Assembly: GCA_021738505.1 (NCBI GenBank)
Contig: JAIPBW010000006.1
Location: 1 to 61,615, forward strand
Origin: Bacteroidales bacterium
GTDB lineage: Bacteria > Bacteroidota > Bacteroidia > Bacteroidales > PWNQ01
Length of the DNA stretch: 61,615 nucleotides
Direction: 5' to 3'
A program made the translations under genes and the position numbers. Numbering within the stretch: position 1 is the stretch's first letter; each line of letters starts with the position of its first letter. This document shows, piece after piece, positions 22,112 to 31,807 of the stretch. Under the pieces are notes generated by a model, which ran no database searches, was not told where the DNA came from, and saw nothing but the letters and a program-made list of their open reading frames with translations.

Positions 22112-22855
22112 TTAAAAAGAATAACTCAACGTATTGCGAAGGGAATAAATAACCATTGGAACGCCTTCCGGCGGATAGGCATCATGCATCCAGTTATGCT
22201 GAACGCCTACTTTCAGGTTTTTCAATACCTTGAAGTTTATACTTGATTGCCACAAAATACGCACATCAGGCAAGTTAAACATTTTAGGCTGAAAATATGC
22301 TATGGAACTGACTGATATTTCCTCTTTGATCTTCCATTTTAAGTTAATATAGTAACTAAGTCTTAAGTTGTTTTCTTTCGTCTTATCCTTATGTTGTTCA
22401 TGTTCAAACATGGCTATATTTCCAAGATATAGCTTAAACTTGTCTTTGTCGAAAGCCTCAAAACGAATCCCTCCTCCCCACAAATTCCGGAAATTTACTT
22501 TCAGAACCTGGTTATATTGAAACTGAGCAAAACCTTCCAGACTCATCCAGTCATTCATATTTCGCGTATAACGAAAATGTTGAGATCCGTTGTTTTCATA
22601 ATTTTCATTACCAGCTTTTATAAAACTCAAATCGGAAAGCATCAAAAAAGTATGGATATCCTGCTTGTATTGAATATGGATATTCGTTTGAAGCTGTTTG
22701 ATCTTCTTACTGCTTTTATTGATATTATAAGCTCCTTTAGCCTGACCGGCCCACCCACTGTCACTTTCAAGGCGTAACTTTTCTATGTTCATGATCTGCG
22801 CGTGCAATGGATGCAAACCAATCAACAATAAAGCAAACAAAAAATAATAGCGCAT
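22112..22855 (-). CDS. Outer-membrane protein, DUF481-like
   Basis: The start is set at MRYYFLFALLLIGLHPLHAQ, a clean Sec signal peptide. The longer frame begins upstream of the -7 box at 22893-22900 and so is unlikely. The mature protein of about 230 residues alternates polar and aromatic residues in strand-length blocks (KKIKQLQTNIHIQYKQ, VSSIAYFQPKMF) and ends VIYSLRNTLSYSF, a barrel-type C-terminal aromatic. This fits DUF481-like salt-induced or porin-like barrels. It is monocistronic and convergent with dnaK. Specific function is unknown. Confidence 0.65.
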   Translation of the reverse strand: MRYYFLFALLLIGLHPLHAQIMNIEKLRLESDSGWAGQAKGAYNINKSSKKIKQLQTNIHIQYKQDIHTFLMLSDLSFIKAGNENYENNGSQHFRYTRNMNDWMSLEGFAQFQYNQVLKVNFRNLWGGGIRFEAFDKDKFKLYLGNIAMFEHEQHKDKTKENNLRLSYYINLKWKIKEEISVSSIAYFQPKMFNLPDVRILWQSSINFKVLKNLKVGVQHNWMHDAYPPEGVPMVIYSLRNTLSYSF

Positions 22856-22892
22856 TCGATAGCTTTCTTTATACCACTTTGATAAATTTTTG

Positions 22893-22900
22893 CAAATGTA
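22893..22900 (-). promoter_or_regulatory. Promoter -7 box (TACATTTG) for the DUF481-like gene
   Basis: Perfect TAnnTTTG on the minus strand, 37 bases upstream of the chosen start, with a near -33 (TTTTCG) about 19 bases further. Its position decides the start codon of the gene downstream. Confidence 0.5.
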
Positions 22901-22992
22901 ACGGTTTTCATCATAAACCCGAAAAACCAATAGTGGATAACTATCCTTTTCTTTAGAAAAGTTTGTTTACCTGAATCTTATAATCTTTGGTT

Positions 22993-23021
22993 AATAAAAA
23001 AGCAGGTTTGTTCAACCTGCT
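22993..23021 (-). terminator. Terminator after the ferritin-like gene
   Basis: GCAGGTT/AACCTGC stem with a short loop, followed on the minus strand by TTTTTT. It lies about 67 bases past the end of the ferritin-like gene at 23088. Confidence 0.75.
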
Positions 23022-23087
23022 CATTATTTTCACAACTGCATAAAAAATTTACGCAATCAGTAATCTTTAAACGTTATAAATGAATGA

Positions 23088-23597
23088 CTAAAATGGCCAG
23101 AAGGCATTATCATTCCAAATTTCTTCCTGCAGTTCTTTGCTAAGTTCGTTAAGGATTTTATGATGACCTTTTTCCCAGTCTGACAGCCATTGGAAAAGTT
23201 CTTTCTCATTTTTGTCATTGGTTTTCTTTGCATGCTCCGAATACACTTCAATGGCTTTAGTTTCCATATCAATAGCTGCATTGATAGCTGCGGCCTCGTA
23301 ACCGGCTGCTGAGATTTTATTTTTTATGTCTCCGGAAAGGATTAAGTTAGCGATCGCATCATCAGAGTCATCTTTGGCTTCCAGTTTGTCCTTTTTAAAC
23401 TTATTGTTTTCCTTGAAATATTTGAACTGCTCTGACAAATAGTCAATATGCGTCTTTTCTTCTTTGGCCATAATCTGGAAAATATTGGCTACTTCTTCAT
23501 TATCCGTATTTTTAGCTACTTGCTCATAAAAAGCCTTACCCCTTTTCTCCATAAGGATGGCCTTTTTTAAAATTTCTTCTGATCGGGATTCTTTCAT
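23088..23597 (-). CDS. Ferritin-like (rubrerythrin-type) diiron protein
   Basis: The 169-residue protein is a predicted four-helix bundle with metal-ligand-like positions in each helix: LMEKRGKAFYEQ in helix 1, MAKEEKTHIDYL (ExxH) in helix 2, METKAIEVYSEHA in helix 3 and WEKGHHKIL (ExxH) in helix 4. This is the rubrerythrin/ferritin-like pattern, without the rubredoxin Cys domain. Such proteins bind a diiron site and are often linked to peroxide or oxygen defence. It is a single gene with its own terminator. The fold is well supported; the reaction is inference from the family. Confidence 0.75.
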   Translation of the reverse strand: MKESRSEEILKKAILMEKRGKAFYEQVAKNTDNEEVANIFQIMAKEEKTHIDYLSEQFKYFKENNKFKKDKLEAKDDSDDAIANLILSGDIKNKISAAGYEAAAINAAIDMETKAIEVYSEHAKKTNDKNEKELFQWLSDWEKGHHKILNELSKELQEEIWNDNAFWPF

Positions 23598-23922
23598 AAA
23601 TTTATGATTTAAGGGTTATCAAATATTTAAACAGATCAAAAAATCAATTTGTTCATTAGAAATAGGAATATGGGCGGCAAACAACACATACCAGCCGCAA
23701 ATGCTGAAAAAAGCTTCAGCGATTTGCTTTAAGAGACGGTAGTTTTCGATTTTTATCTTTTCTATATCGTTTTGATAACAAAGTAGTTCATTCCAACAAT
23801 CCAGTTCTGCCAGGGTTTATCCGTGCATTTTTAACAAAAAACGAGACCCGATACAACAGAAAATTTCTCAATATAAAATATTACCAGAAAATGTATCTTT
23901 GTACTATATAAGTAAAACTCAA
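23598..23922. other. Intergenic region with a candidate promoter
   Basis: No coding sequence is seen. The only elements are a -7 box TATCTTTG at 23894-23901 (plus strand), 21 bases before the kinase/RapZ fusion start, and a small hairpin GCTGAA/TTCAGC at 23703-23720. Confidence 0.4.
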
Positions 23923-25350
23923 ATGGAATCACAAATCAAGAAAGATCTGAACAACCTGTATGAATCGTTCACAGGCGAGAAAGCTGCTTCTATTGAGGCT
24001 CTGCCGCGCTCCGGTTCGAACCGCCAATATTACAGACTACAGGGCAAACAAAACGTTATTGGCGTATATAATGCAGATAAAGCGGAAAACAAAGCTTTTC
24101 TCTATTTTGCCCGTCATTTCAAAAAACATCAACTCCCGGTTCCCGAAATTTTTGCTTCCGATGAAAAAAATGACATCTATTTACAGGAAGACCTGGGGGA
24201 AAATACGTTGTTTTCGTATATCGAAACCGATAACCGCAATGGTGATTTCTCGGGACGTTTAGAAGGATACTACAAACAAGTTCTAAAATGGCTGCCTGAA
24301 TTTCAGGTAAAGGCCGCTCAGGATATCAACTATGAATATTGCTATCCCCGGAAACGGTTCGATCGCCAATCCATGCTCTGGGATTTGAATTATTTCAAAT
24401 ACTATTTCTTGAAACTCGCTGATATTCCATTTGATGAAGAGAAACTTGAAAATGATTTCAATACATTCATGGACTTTTTATCCGAAGCTCCCGATCATTA
24501 TTTTTTGTATCGCGATTTTCAGTCACGCAATATTATGATTAAGGATGAAAAACCTTATTTCATAGACTTTCAGGGCGGAAGACAGGGTGCTTTGCAATAT
24601 GATATTGCTTCCTTGCTTTATGATGCTAAAGCCAATATACCACAGGATATCCGTGATAAATTCCTTGAGATTTATTTGGAGCAACTTCAAAATTACATCC
24701 CGGAACTCAATAAACATAAGTTCCGTGAATATTATTACGGTTTTGTACTTATCCGGATTATGCAAGCCATGGGTGCTTATGGCTACCGGGGTTTTTTCGA
24801 AGGGAAAAAACATTTTCTGCAAAGTATCCCCTTTGCCGTTGCGAACTTAAAGCAACTTCTGGATAATCAGAACCTGCCGGTTCATATACCGGAATTAACC
24901 TATGCATTAAAAGCTATTACTCATTCCCAAAAGCTACAAAGCATTAGCGCCGGGCAAAAGCATTTGACCGTAGAGCTTAACAGTTTTTCTTATAAACGTG
25001 GGATCCCGGTAGATACCAGCGGACATGGCGGAGGATTTGTTTTTGATTGCCGTCCCCTTCCCAACCCCGGCAGATATGAAGCATACAAAGACCTGACCGG
25101 TAACGACACCGAAGTGATTAACTTCTTAAATGACAAACCGGAAGTCCATAAGTTTTTGGACCACACCTGGGCGCTAACAAGACAGGCGGTGGAAAATTAT
25201 CTGGAAAGAGGTTTTGATCATCTTACTGTCAATTTCGGCTGTACCGGAGGTCAACATCGCTCCGTGTATATGGCCAATTTTATAGCAAACCGAATAAAAG
25301 AAATGTTTGATGTATCGATTGACCTCAGGCACCGGGAGCAAAATTTTTAG
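23923..25350 (+). CDS. Sugar kinase (APH/AmgK-like) fused to a RapZ C-terminal domain
   Basis: Residues 1 to about 330 are an aminoglycoside-phosphotransferase-fold kinase: GSNRQYYRL as nucleotide loop, catalytic loop YRDFQSRN (residues 196-203, with Tyr replacing the usual His) and metal motif FIDFQGGRQG. Residues about 345-474 match the C-terminal domain of RapZ: SYKRGIPVD, FVFDCRPLPNPG, FGCTGGQHRSVYMANF and terminal LRHRE. RapZ's own N-terminal P-loop domain is absent. In E. coli this C-domain binds glucosamine-6-phosphate. With the adjoining MurU-like gene, it points to an AmgK-type MurNAc/GlcNAc 1-kinase of peptidoglycan recycling. Start at MESQIKKDL. Domains are seen; the substrate is inferred. 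Confidence 0.8.
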   Translation: MESQIKKDLNNLYESFTGEKAASIEALPRSGSNRQYYRLQGKQNVIGVYNADKAENKAFLYFARHFKKHQLPVPEIFASDEKNDIYLQEDLGENTLFSYIETDNRNGDFSGRLEGYYKQVLKWLPEFQVKAAQDINYEYCYPRKRFDRQSMLWDLNYFKYYFLKLADIPFDEEKLENDFNTFMDFLSEAPDHYFLYRDFQSRNIMIKDEKPYFIDFQGGRQGALQYDIASLLYDAKANIPQDIRDKFLEIYLEQLQNYIPELNKHKFREYYYGFVLIRIMQAMGAYGYRGFFEGKKHFLQSIPFAVANLKQLLDNQNLPVHIPELTYALKAITHSQKLQSISAGQKHLTVELNSFSYKRGIPVDTSGHGGGFVFDCRPLPNPGRYEAYKDLTGNDTEVINFLNDKPEVHKFLDHTWALTRQAVENYLERGFDHLTVNFGCTGGQHRSVYMANFIANRIKEMFDVSIDLRHREQNF

Positions 25351-25388
25351 AGTAACAGATTAACCATCATCCACGAAAAAATCTATTC

Positions 25389-26147
25389 ATGGCTTCATTC
25401 AACAATGACCCAATGCCTCAAAAAGCAATACTATTCGCAGCAGGACTGGGAAGCCGACTGCATCCCTTAACAGACGACAAGCCTAAGGCTTTAGTTAAGG
25501 TTAATGGAGTTACATTGCTTGAACAAGCCATCAATAAACTTGTAAATTTTGGGGTTACCGACCTCATCATCAACATCCATCATTTTGGAGACAAAGTTTT
25601 AAAGTTTCTGGAGCAAAAAAAATTTAACAATGTCAACATATCAATATCCGATGAACGCTCCCTCCTTTTGGATACCGGAGGTGCTTTAAAAAAAGCATCC
25701 TGGTTTTTTGATGACAACCAACCTTTCTGGGCTTACAATGTTGACATTATTTCGGATATCAATCTGAATGAGATGCTGACAACGCACCGGAAAGATGATG
25801 CTATCGCTACTCTGGCAATACGTACAAGAGAGTCGTCGCGCTACCTTTTATGGGATCAGCAACGGAAACTGAAAGGCTGGAAAAACACTCGCACAGGCGA
25901 AGAAATATGCTATGCCCAAAAAGATGAATCTCTTCACGAACAGGCTTTTAGCGGTATTCACATTATCCGTCCGGAGATATTCCAATATTTACCCGATGAA
26001 GAAGTGTTTTCCATAATAAACACATATCTGGATCTGGCTCCAAAACACATCATTTCAGGCTTTAATCATGATAATTCTTTTTGGTTTGATGCGGGAACTC
26101 CCCAAAAACTTCATGAAGCCGAACAATATCTAAAAAACAATTCCTGA
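25389..26147 (+). CDS. Sugar-1-phosphate nucleotidyltransferase, MurU-like
   Basis: The 252-residue GT-A-fold enzyme starts KAILFAAGLGSRLHPLTDDKPKALVKV, the nucleotidyltransferase signature, and has LLDTGGALKKA, AYNVDIISDI (metal Asp) and FWFDAGTPQKLHEAE. Length and lack of a hexapeptide domain fit MurU (MurNAc-1-P uridylyltransferase) and relatives. It begins 38 bases after the kinase/RapZ fusion, so the pair would convert a recycled amino sugar to its 1-phosphate and then to the UDP-sugar. A mannose-1-phosphate guanylyltransferase-like role cannot be ruled out from the sequence. Confidence 0.8.
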   Translation: MASFNNDPMPQKAILFAAGLGSRLHPLTDDKPKALVKVNGVTLLEQAINKLVNFGVTDLIINIHHFGDKVLKFLEQKKFNNVNISISDERSLLLDTGGALKKASWFFDDNQPFWAYNVDIISDINLNEMLTTHRKDDAIATLAIRTRESSRYLLWDQQRKLKGWKNTRTGEEICYAQKDESLHEQAFSGIHIIRPEIFQYLPDEEVFSIINTYLDLAPKHIISGFNHDNSFWFDAGTPQKLHEAEQYLKNNS

Positions 26148-26199
26148 AACCAGGTTTTATAAGCTCTGTCCTGTCAAATTATCAGACGGGATTTTTTTG

Positions 26200-26207
26200 T
26201 AAATTTG
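26200..26207 (+). promoter_or_regulatory. Candidate -7 box (TAAATTTG) for the AddB-like gene
   Basis: A perfect TAnnTTTG ends 2 bases before the first ATG of the downstream frame, so a transcript from it would begin after that ATG. This favours the GTG start at 26264, which has a GGAGG ribosome-binding site at 26255-26259. Confidence 0.45.
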
Positions 26208-26263
26208 ACATGCTAAAACATCCATTCCATGCATTCAGGATTAACAATGAAAACGGAGGTAAT

Positions 26264-29056
26264 GTGGACACATTCTTAGGCAAAGTTGCCCGCGAAATCA
26301 TCGAAAAACACCAAAACAACACCCACCAACTGGCTGTCATATTACCCAGCCGGCGGGCTGTGGCTTATCTGAAAAAAGAATTAAGACAATCGGACTTTTC
26401 GGGCAGTATGTGGTTACCGGATATTTTCAGCATAGAAGATTTTGTTTATGCAGCATCCGGCTACGAGCAAATAGATCCCACCGCCCTGGTCATTGAGTTG
26501 TTTCGCGTACATCAGGAAATAGAGAACAACGAAAAAGCCAGTCTGGAAAGCTTTTTGGCCTGGGCCCCTATGATGGTTCACGATTTCAATTCCATTGACG
26601 AAAATCTGGCCGATGCTTCCGCCCTGTTTTCATTTTTAAGCGAGGCTAAAGCCATTGAAAAATGGCGTCCTGACAAAGACCAACTGACAAAAAATGAAAA
26701 AGAATATGTTGCCTTTTTTGCTTTACTGAAAACGTATTACCATAAACTTCGCGAAAGCTTGCTCAAGCAACGCAAAGCATATCAGGGAATGGCCATAAAA
26801 GCTATCCATGAATCCGGGGTATTGCTGGATCACGAAAAGTGGCAACATTTTATTTTTGCCGGATTTTACGCCTTAACTCAGGCAGAAGAAGAACTGATGA
26901 AAGCTTTGAAAAAAGCTGGTAAATTAACCCGCTTTTTTGATGCTGATCAATACTACGTAAAGGATAAATTTCATGAAGCCGGAAAATTTTTACGTAACAA
27001 AGCGACGGACGAGCATTTCCACTGGCTTTTTGACTACTACAGGGAAAAAACCGGCGAGATCAATATAAGCGGAATCCCGGGAAACATCGGACAAGCCCGG
27101 CAGGCCGGAGCCCTGATTGATGAAATTAATAAGCACAAGAATACATCCGAAAATGAAAAAAATCAAACGGATGAAAATACGGCCATCGTGCTGGCTGATG
27201 AGTCGCTGCTAATGCCTGTACTCAACAGCCTTCCGAAGAATGTGAGTGGCATTAACGTGACCATGGGATTTCCCGTAAATCAAACCTCCACGGGAAGTTT
27301 ATTGAGGTTATTACTGAAAAGCGCCCTTGATAAAGAACGCTATAAACGCAAAAACATTCATGTGGATGATTTGCTACAGATCATCAATCTGCCTGTAAGC
27401 AGCCCGCTGCTGGAAAATCCGGAAACGTTAAGGTTACAACTTATCAAAAACAAAAAAGTATTTTACCAGCCGGAAGAAGTAACAGCACTTTTACCTTCAC
27501 GTTTAGCTGATATATTATTGGAGGATAATAATCCGTCCGAACTTTTGAGTAAGCTTATTGAGTTCACAAAGATTCTCAGTCAAAACATGGAAGACAAAAC
27601 TACCCTCACCCTGGAAGTCCACAGTGCTTCCATCATTTGTGACCGGCTGATAGAACTCCAAAAGATTCTGCAAAAGGCAAATGTCCTGAACACCTTCAAT
27701 GATCTGGAAAAATTACTTCGGAAAACGGTGTTAAATGCCAGGCTTCCTTTCAGCGGAGAACCTTTAAAAGGACTCCAGATAATGGGAATGCTGGAGAGCC
27801 GCGCACTGGATTTTGAAAATATCATACTGCTTTCCGTGAATGAAGGCTCTCTGCCGGCCGGAAAATCGTATAACTCACTAATCCCACAGGATATCCGGAG
27901 AAAATTTAACCTCCCCACTTACCAGGACAACGACAGCATCTATGCTTATCATTTTTACCGTCTTCTGCAACGTGCAAAAAAAGTGCATCTGCTTTACAAT
28001 ACGCAAGCCGGAACATTGGGCGGCAAAGAACAAAGCCGTTTTATCAAACAACTGAAACATGAGTTGCCGCATTATAACCCGGAGATCACACTGAATGATG
28101 AACTTCTTACACCTCCGGTAGCTATTGCTGAAGAACGAACAATTACAGTGGAAAAAGATGAAACCGTGATGGAAGACCTGCAAAAGGCTTTGCAAAAAGG
28201 CAATTATTCAGGCCTTTCAGCTTCGGGATTGAAAACCCTTACCAATTGCAGCCTGCAGTATTACTTCAAATATGTTTTGCGTCTGGAAAAAACCGATGAG
28301 ATTGAAGAGACTATTCCCATGAACATTTTCGGGGATGCCGTTCACCTTGTTCTTGAAAATATTTTCCGTCCTGATGAAAATACAGATGGATACGTGGTTT
28401 CACCGCAATATCTGAAACAACAAAATGTCAGAGAACAATTTATTGCAAATTTGCCGGAAGAATATACCAGAGACCTATTGCAAACCGGAAGAAACAGATT
28501 AATGGTTGACCTGGCGGAAAATCTGCTGAAACGATTTCTGGATGAAGAAATACAAGCAGCCCAAAACCATAAGATAACCATCAAAAGTGTGGAAGAACAA
28601 TTGGCATATAAAACCGTTATCCGGGATATTGAAGTATATTTCAAAGGCAAAGCAGACCGCATCGATGAAACCGGCCATACCAAAAGGATTATTGATTATA
28701 AGACAGGAAATGTAAAACCGGGAAATCTTAATCAACAGGAACCCTTTGAAAGCCTGGACGAGCTAAAATCCGGCGAGGCTATTCAGGTTTTGTTTTATGA
28801 CTGGCTGTATAACAAAATGAACAATAGCGATGAAGCACTTGAGGGCGGAATTATGCTGCTGGCAAATCCTTCCAAACATTCTATTTTCTTTAATCTTAAG
28901 AAAAATACCGGCATCACCCCGGAAATAAGACAACAATTTGAAAACGCATTATGGGCAAAAGTGGAAGAATTATTAGATCCTTCTGTCCCTTTTGCTCAGA
29001 CGGAAGACCGTAATAAATGCGAAATTTGTGACTTCCGCAGTATCTGTAAGCGCTAA
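26264..29056 (+). CDS. PD-(D/E)XK nuclease-family protein, AddB-like
   Basis: The protein of about 930 residues has a degenerate UvrD-like N-terminal half (VILPSRRAVAYLKKEL) and a C-terminal nuclease with FKGKADRIDE, RIIDYKTGNVKPG and QVLFYDWLY. A Cys is present in TLTNCSLQYYFKY and three in the final KCEICDFRSICKR, the four-Cys iron-sulfur staple of AddB. Such proteins act with an AddA helicase in double-strand-break processing. No addA gene adjoins it. The GTG start is chosen over an ATG 54 bases upstream because of its GGAGG site, the -7 box at 26200 and the usual N-terminus VDTFLGKVA. Role in recombination is inference. Confidence 0.8.
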   Translation: MDTFLGKVAREIIEKHQNNTHQLAVILPSRRAVAYLKKELRQSDFSGSMWLPDIFSIEDFVYAASGYEQIDPTALVIELFRVHQEIENNEKASLESFLAWAPMMVHDFNSIDENLADASALFSFLSEAKAIEKWRPDKDQLTKNEKEYVAFFALLKTYYHKLRESLLKQRKAYQGMAIKAIHESGVLLDHEKWQHFIFAGFYALTQAEEELMKALKKAGKLTRFFDADQYYVKDKFHEAGKFLRNKATDEHFHWLFDYYREKTGEINISGIPGNIGQARQAGALIDEINKHKNTSENEKNQTDENTAIVLADESLLMPVLNSLPKNVSGINVTMGFPVNQTSTGSLLRLLLKSALDKERYKRKNIHVDDLLQIINLPVSSPLLENPETLRLQLIKNKKVFYQPEEVTALLPSRLADILLEDNNPSELLSKLIEFTKILSQNMEDKTTLTLEVHSASIICDRLIELQKILQKANVLNTFNDLEKLLRKTVLNARLPFSGEPLKGLQIMGMLESRALDFENIILLSVNEGSLPAGKSYNSLIPQDIRRKFNLPTYQDNDSIYAYHFYRLLQRAKKVHLLYNTQAGTLGGKEQSRFIKQLKHELPHYNPEITLNDELLTPPVAIAEERTITVEKDETVMEDLQKALQKGNYSGLSASGLKTLTNCSLQYYFKYVLRLEKTDEIEETIPMNIFGDAVHLVLENIFRPDENTDGYVVSPQYLKQQNVREQFIANLPEEYTRDLLQTGRNRLMVDLAENLLKRFLDEEIQAAQNHKITIKSVEEQLAYKTVIRDIEVYFKGKADRIDETGHTKRIIDYKTGNVKPGNLNQQEPFESLDELKSGEAIQVLFYDWLYNKMNNSDEALEGGIMLLANPSKHSIFFNLKKNTGITPEIRQQFENALWAKVEELLDPSVPFAQTEDRNKCEICDFRSICKR

Positions 29057-29217
29057 AAATTCATGGTATTCCGCCCTTATTTCCAGAGGTATTTTTACAG
29101 CTATAAATTTTATGCATTTTTACCGGCCAATCCTTATTTCATTATTGTACACCATAATAAGAGCTGCAAAGAAGCATTCAACAAAGCTGTTTACTCCCTG
29201 AAGTAATCCAAATTCCA

Positions 29218-31698
29218 TCATTCCTTAATCACCTTCGCCGAAAACACTCCTTTTTCCGTTTGGATTCGAGCCAGGTATATTCCCGTTTTCAAGCCGGACA
29301 GATCAATCGTTTTTCCTCTGGTATTCAGATTGTCATACCTCCTGACGGTTTTACCCGTGATATCGGTAATAAAAAGGGATTTGATTTGACTTTCGGCGGA
29401 AATTTTGACAAGGCCGGTAGTGGGGTTCGGGTAAAGGCTATAATCAAGGGAAGTTTGGTCGGAAATTCCTACAGGATGTTTATTCTTATACCAGCTAATC
29501 CTACCATGATCATATCTATGATAAGTTACTATTACATCTTTATAATTATCGCCATCAATGTCTTTGCCATGGATCTCGCCTACATGACCTATAATGGAAT
29601 CTTCAATAACCTCGTAAGTGCTAAAACTTCCATTCCCGTCATTCTTATACCAGCTTAAATTATAAGGAGGTATAATAACAGAAAAACCAGAAATTACTGT
29701 ACCTGAAATAACATCTTTATCTCCGTCGTTATCAAAATCAAAAGCATTAATTCCTGCAATCCCTGTTAAAGAATCCACCGTATTATGATTATTATTAAAA
29801 GTACCCAAACCTTGATTTTCATACCAAATAATATCTTGCGGAATAACTCCATTAGAATATACACCTGTTAATACATCTTTATCATTATTTCCATTCAAGT
29901 CTACAGCAGTAAGGTTCGTAAAGAATCTCTGACTTACAACACCAACCATAACCTGTTGATTATCAAAGTTGCCATTCCCATCATTTTGAAACCATACAAT
30001 TTTATCTCCATAGTCATCAATTCTTATGAGTATATCTTTATCTCCATCACCATTTAAATCGGCAGTAGTCAAATTTCCAACAATACCAACAGAATCTGCG
30101 ACAAGCTTTTGAGGTCCAAAATTACCACTTCCGTCATTGGGGAACCACACAATTTTATTTGATGCCGCAATTACATCCTGATGTCCGTTATTATTCATAT
30201 CTGCAGCACACACAAGATACGGATCATGATACGGAAAACCGCCACCGGATAAAGAATCACTGATAATCTTTCGGGAAGGGAAATTTCCATTACCGTCATT
30301 GGGATACCAGGCTATTGTATTATCTCCGATTGAAGCCGAAAGTATATCCGGATAATTATCACGGTTAAGGTTGGCTGCACAAGCATCCTTAACATTATTG
30401 GCATTGGTAGTAATAATTTGCTGGGGACCAAAATTTCCGTTACCATCGTTTTCATACCACGCAAGTTTATTATCTGCTTTTGAAGCAGAAAAAACATCGT
30501 TATATCCGTCATTATTTAAATCAACTACATCAATAGAAACAAGGCTGCTAATCGTATTAACAATATTATTTTGAATTTCAAAGTTCCCGGCGCCTTTATT
30601 TTTATACCAATGAATCAGGTTTTTTCCAAAAGAAGCTACAAGAACATCCTGTTGTCCGTCCCCGTCTATATCAGAAGCATATCCAGTTCGGACGTTCGAC
30701 ATCGAATCATTAATTATTTGCCGGGGACCAAAATTTCCATTGCCCTGATTATTATACCAGGCCACTTCATTATTCTTGCAAGTAGAGAGTATATCTGGTT
30801 TCCCATCATTATTGAAATCACTCACATAAACCGAAGTAGCTTTAAAAGCTAAAGAGTCGATAGTTTGCTCTGATCCGAAAGAGCCGTTACCCTGATTTTT
30901 GTACCAGGTAATTTTATCATCACCGTATAGTGCCGAAAGTATATCCTTGTTTCCGTCATTATCTAAATCAAAGGCATAAACGGATGCCCCGGATGCATTA
31001 TTGGCAATAATCTTCCCGGAACTAAAGTTACCATTCCCATCATTTTTATACCAGGCAATTTTATCAGAACCTGCCAACACATCAATATTGTTATCATTAT
31101 CTATGTCAACTGCGAAAACCGAACGAATATCACCTGTACTATTACCAATAACTTGCATACTGCCAAAATTTCCATTGCCATTATTTTCACACCAGGCAAT
31201 TTTATTCCCTGCAAGATTGTTATTCGCTGAAAAAATCACATCCGTATTTCCATTGCCATTAAGATCAGCAGCATAAACCGAACGAGCACCATCAGGTAGA
31301 GAAATAATATGCTGGGGACCAAAATTCCCATTACCCATGTTTTCATACCACGCAATTTTATTATCATTTTCGGAGGCAGAAAGAACATCCATTTTGCTAT
31401 TTCCGTTAAGATCAGCTACATATACTGAACGAGCATAATCTGCATTCGTAGTTATTACTTGCTGGGAACCAAAACCTCCGTTCCCATCGTTTTCATACCA
31501 CGCAATTTTATCACTTTCTGCAGCAGCAATCACTATATCCGGATCGCCATCCCCGTTCAAATCGGACGACATAACGTCCCGGGGATCACGCAATTCCGGA
31601 TCGGATATTAAATTTTCTTCGCTAAATGAACTTTGAGCTTGTAAAAAAACCACCCCGGCGATTACACTAATGAATAAACAGATACTTTTTTTTAGCAT
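29218..31698 (-). CDS. Secreted FG-GAP/VCBS repeat protein with T9SS sorting domain
   Basis: The 826-residue protein has a signal peptide (MLKKSICLFISVIAGVVFLQAQ) and then about fourteen FG-GAP/VCBS repeats of 45-50 residues. Each repeat carries a calcium-type DLNGDGDPD or DLDNDGNKD loop and an IAWYENDGNGNFG block, together predicting a beta-propeller-like array. The last 75 residues (SLYPNPTTGLVKIS to the end FSAKVIKE) are a type A sorting domain for type IX secretion, so the protein should be exported and surface-attached. It is a paralogue of the gene at 31808-33271, with which it shares 50 identical bases in the sorting-domain region. Ligand unknown. Confidence 0.9.
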   Translation of the reverse strand: MLKKSICLFISVIAGVVFLQAQSSFSEENLISDPELRDPRDVMSSDLNGDGDPDIVIAAAESDKIAWYENDGNGGFGSQQVITTNADYARSVYVADLNGNSKMDVLSASENDNKIAWYENMGNGNFGPQHIISLPDGARSVYAADLNGNGNTDVIFSANNNLAGNKIAWCENNGNGNFGSMQVIGNSTGDIRSVFAVDIDNDNNIDVLAGSDKIAWYKNDGNGNFSSGKIIANNASGASVYAFDLDNDGNKDILSALYGDDKITWYKNQGNGSFGSEQTIDSLAFKATSVYVSDFNNDGKPDILSTCKNNEVAWYNNQGNGNFGPRQIINDSMSNVRTGYASDIDGDGQQDVLVASFGKNLIHWYKNKGAGNFEIQNNIVNTISSLVSIDVVDLNNDGYNDVFSASKADNKLAWYENDGNGNFGPQQIITTNANNVKDACAANLNRDNYPDILSASIGDNTIAWYPNDGNGNFPSRKIISDSLSGGGFPYHDPYLVCAADMNNNGHQDVIAASNKIVWFPNDGSGNFGPQKLVADSVGIVGNLTTADLNGDGDKDILIRIDDYGDKIVWFQNDGNGNFDNQQVMVGVVSQRFFTNLTAVDLNGNNDKDVLTGVYSNGVIPQDIIWYENQGLGTFNNNHNTVDSLTGIAGINAFDFDNDGDKDVISGTVISGFSVIIPPYNLSWYKNDGNGSFSTYEVIEDSIIGHVGEIHGKDIDGDNYKDVIVTYHRYDHGRISWYKNKHPVGISDQTSLDYSLYPNPTTGLVKISAESQIKSLFITDITGKTVRRYDNLNTRGKTIDLSGLKTGIYLARIQTEKGVFSAKVIKE

Positions 31699-31807
31699 AA
31701 CATATAATATTTGGGGTTCTTGAGTATTTCAACCAACCCTTTAACAATTTATTTAAAGACAACAAATCAAATTCAAAAGTTGTCTTTTTTCCAAAATACG
31801 AATCACT

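Noticed and set aside
23599-23890. Riboswitch or small RNA in the gene-free region before the kinase/RapZ fusion
   Set aside because: Only a short hairpin and a -7 box are visible; no known riboswitch core could be recognised.
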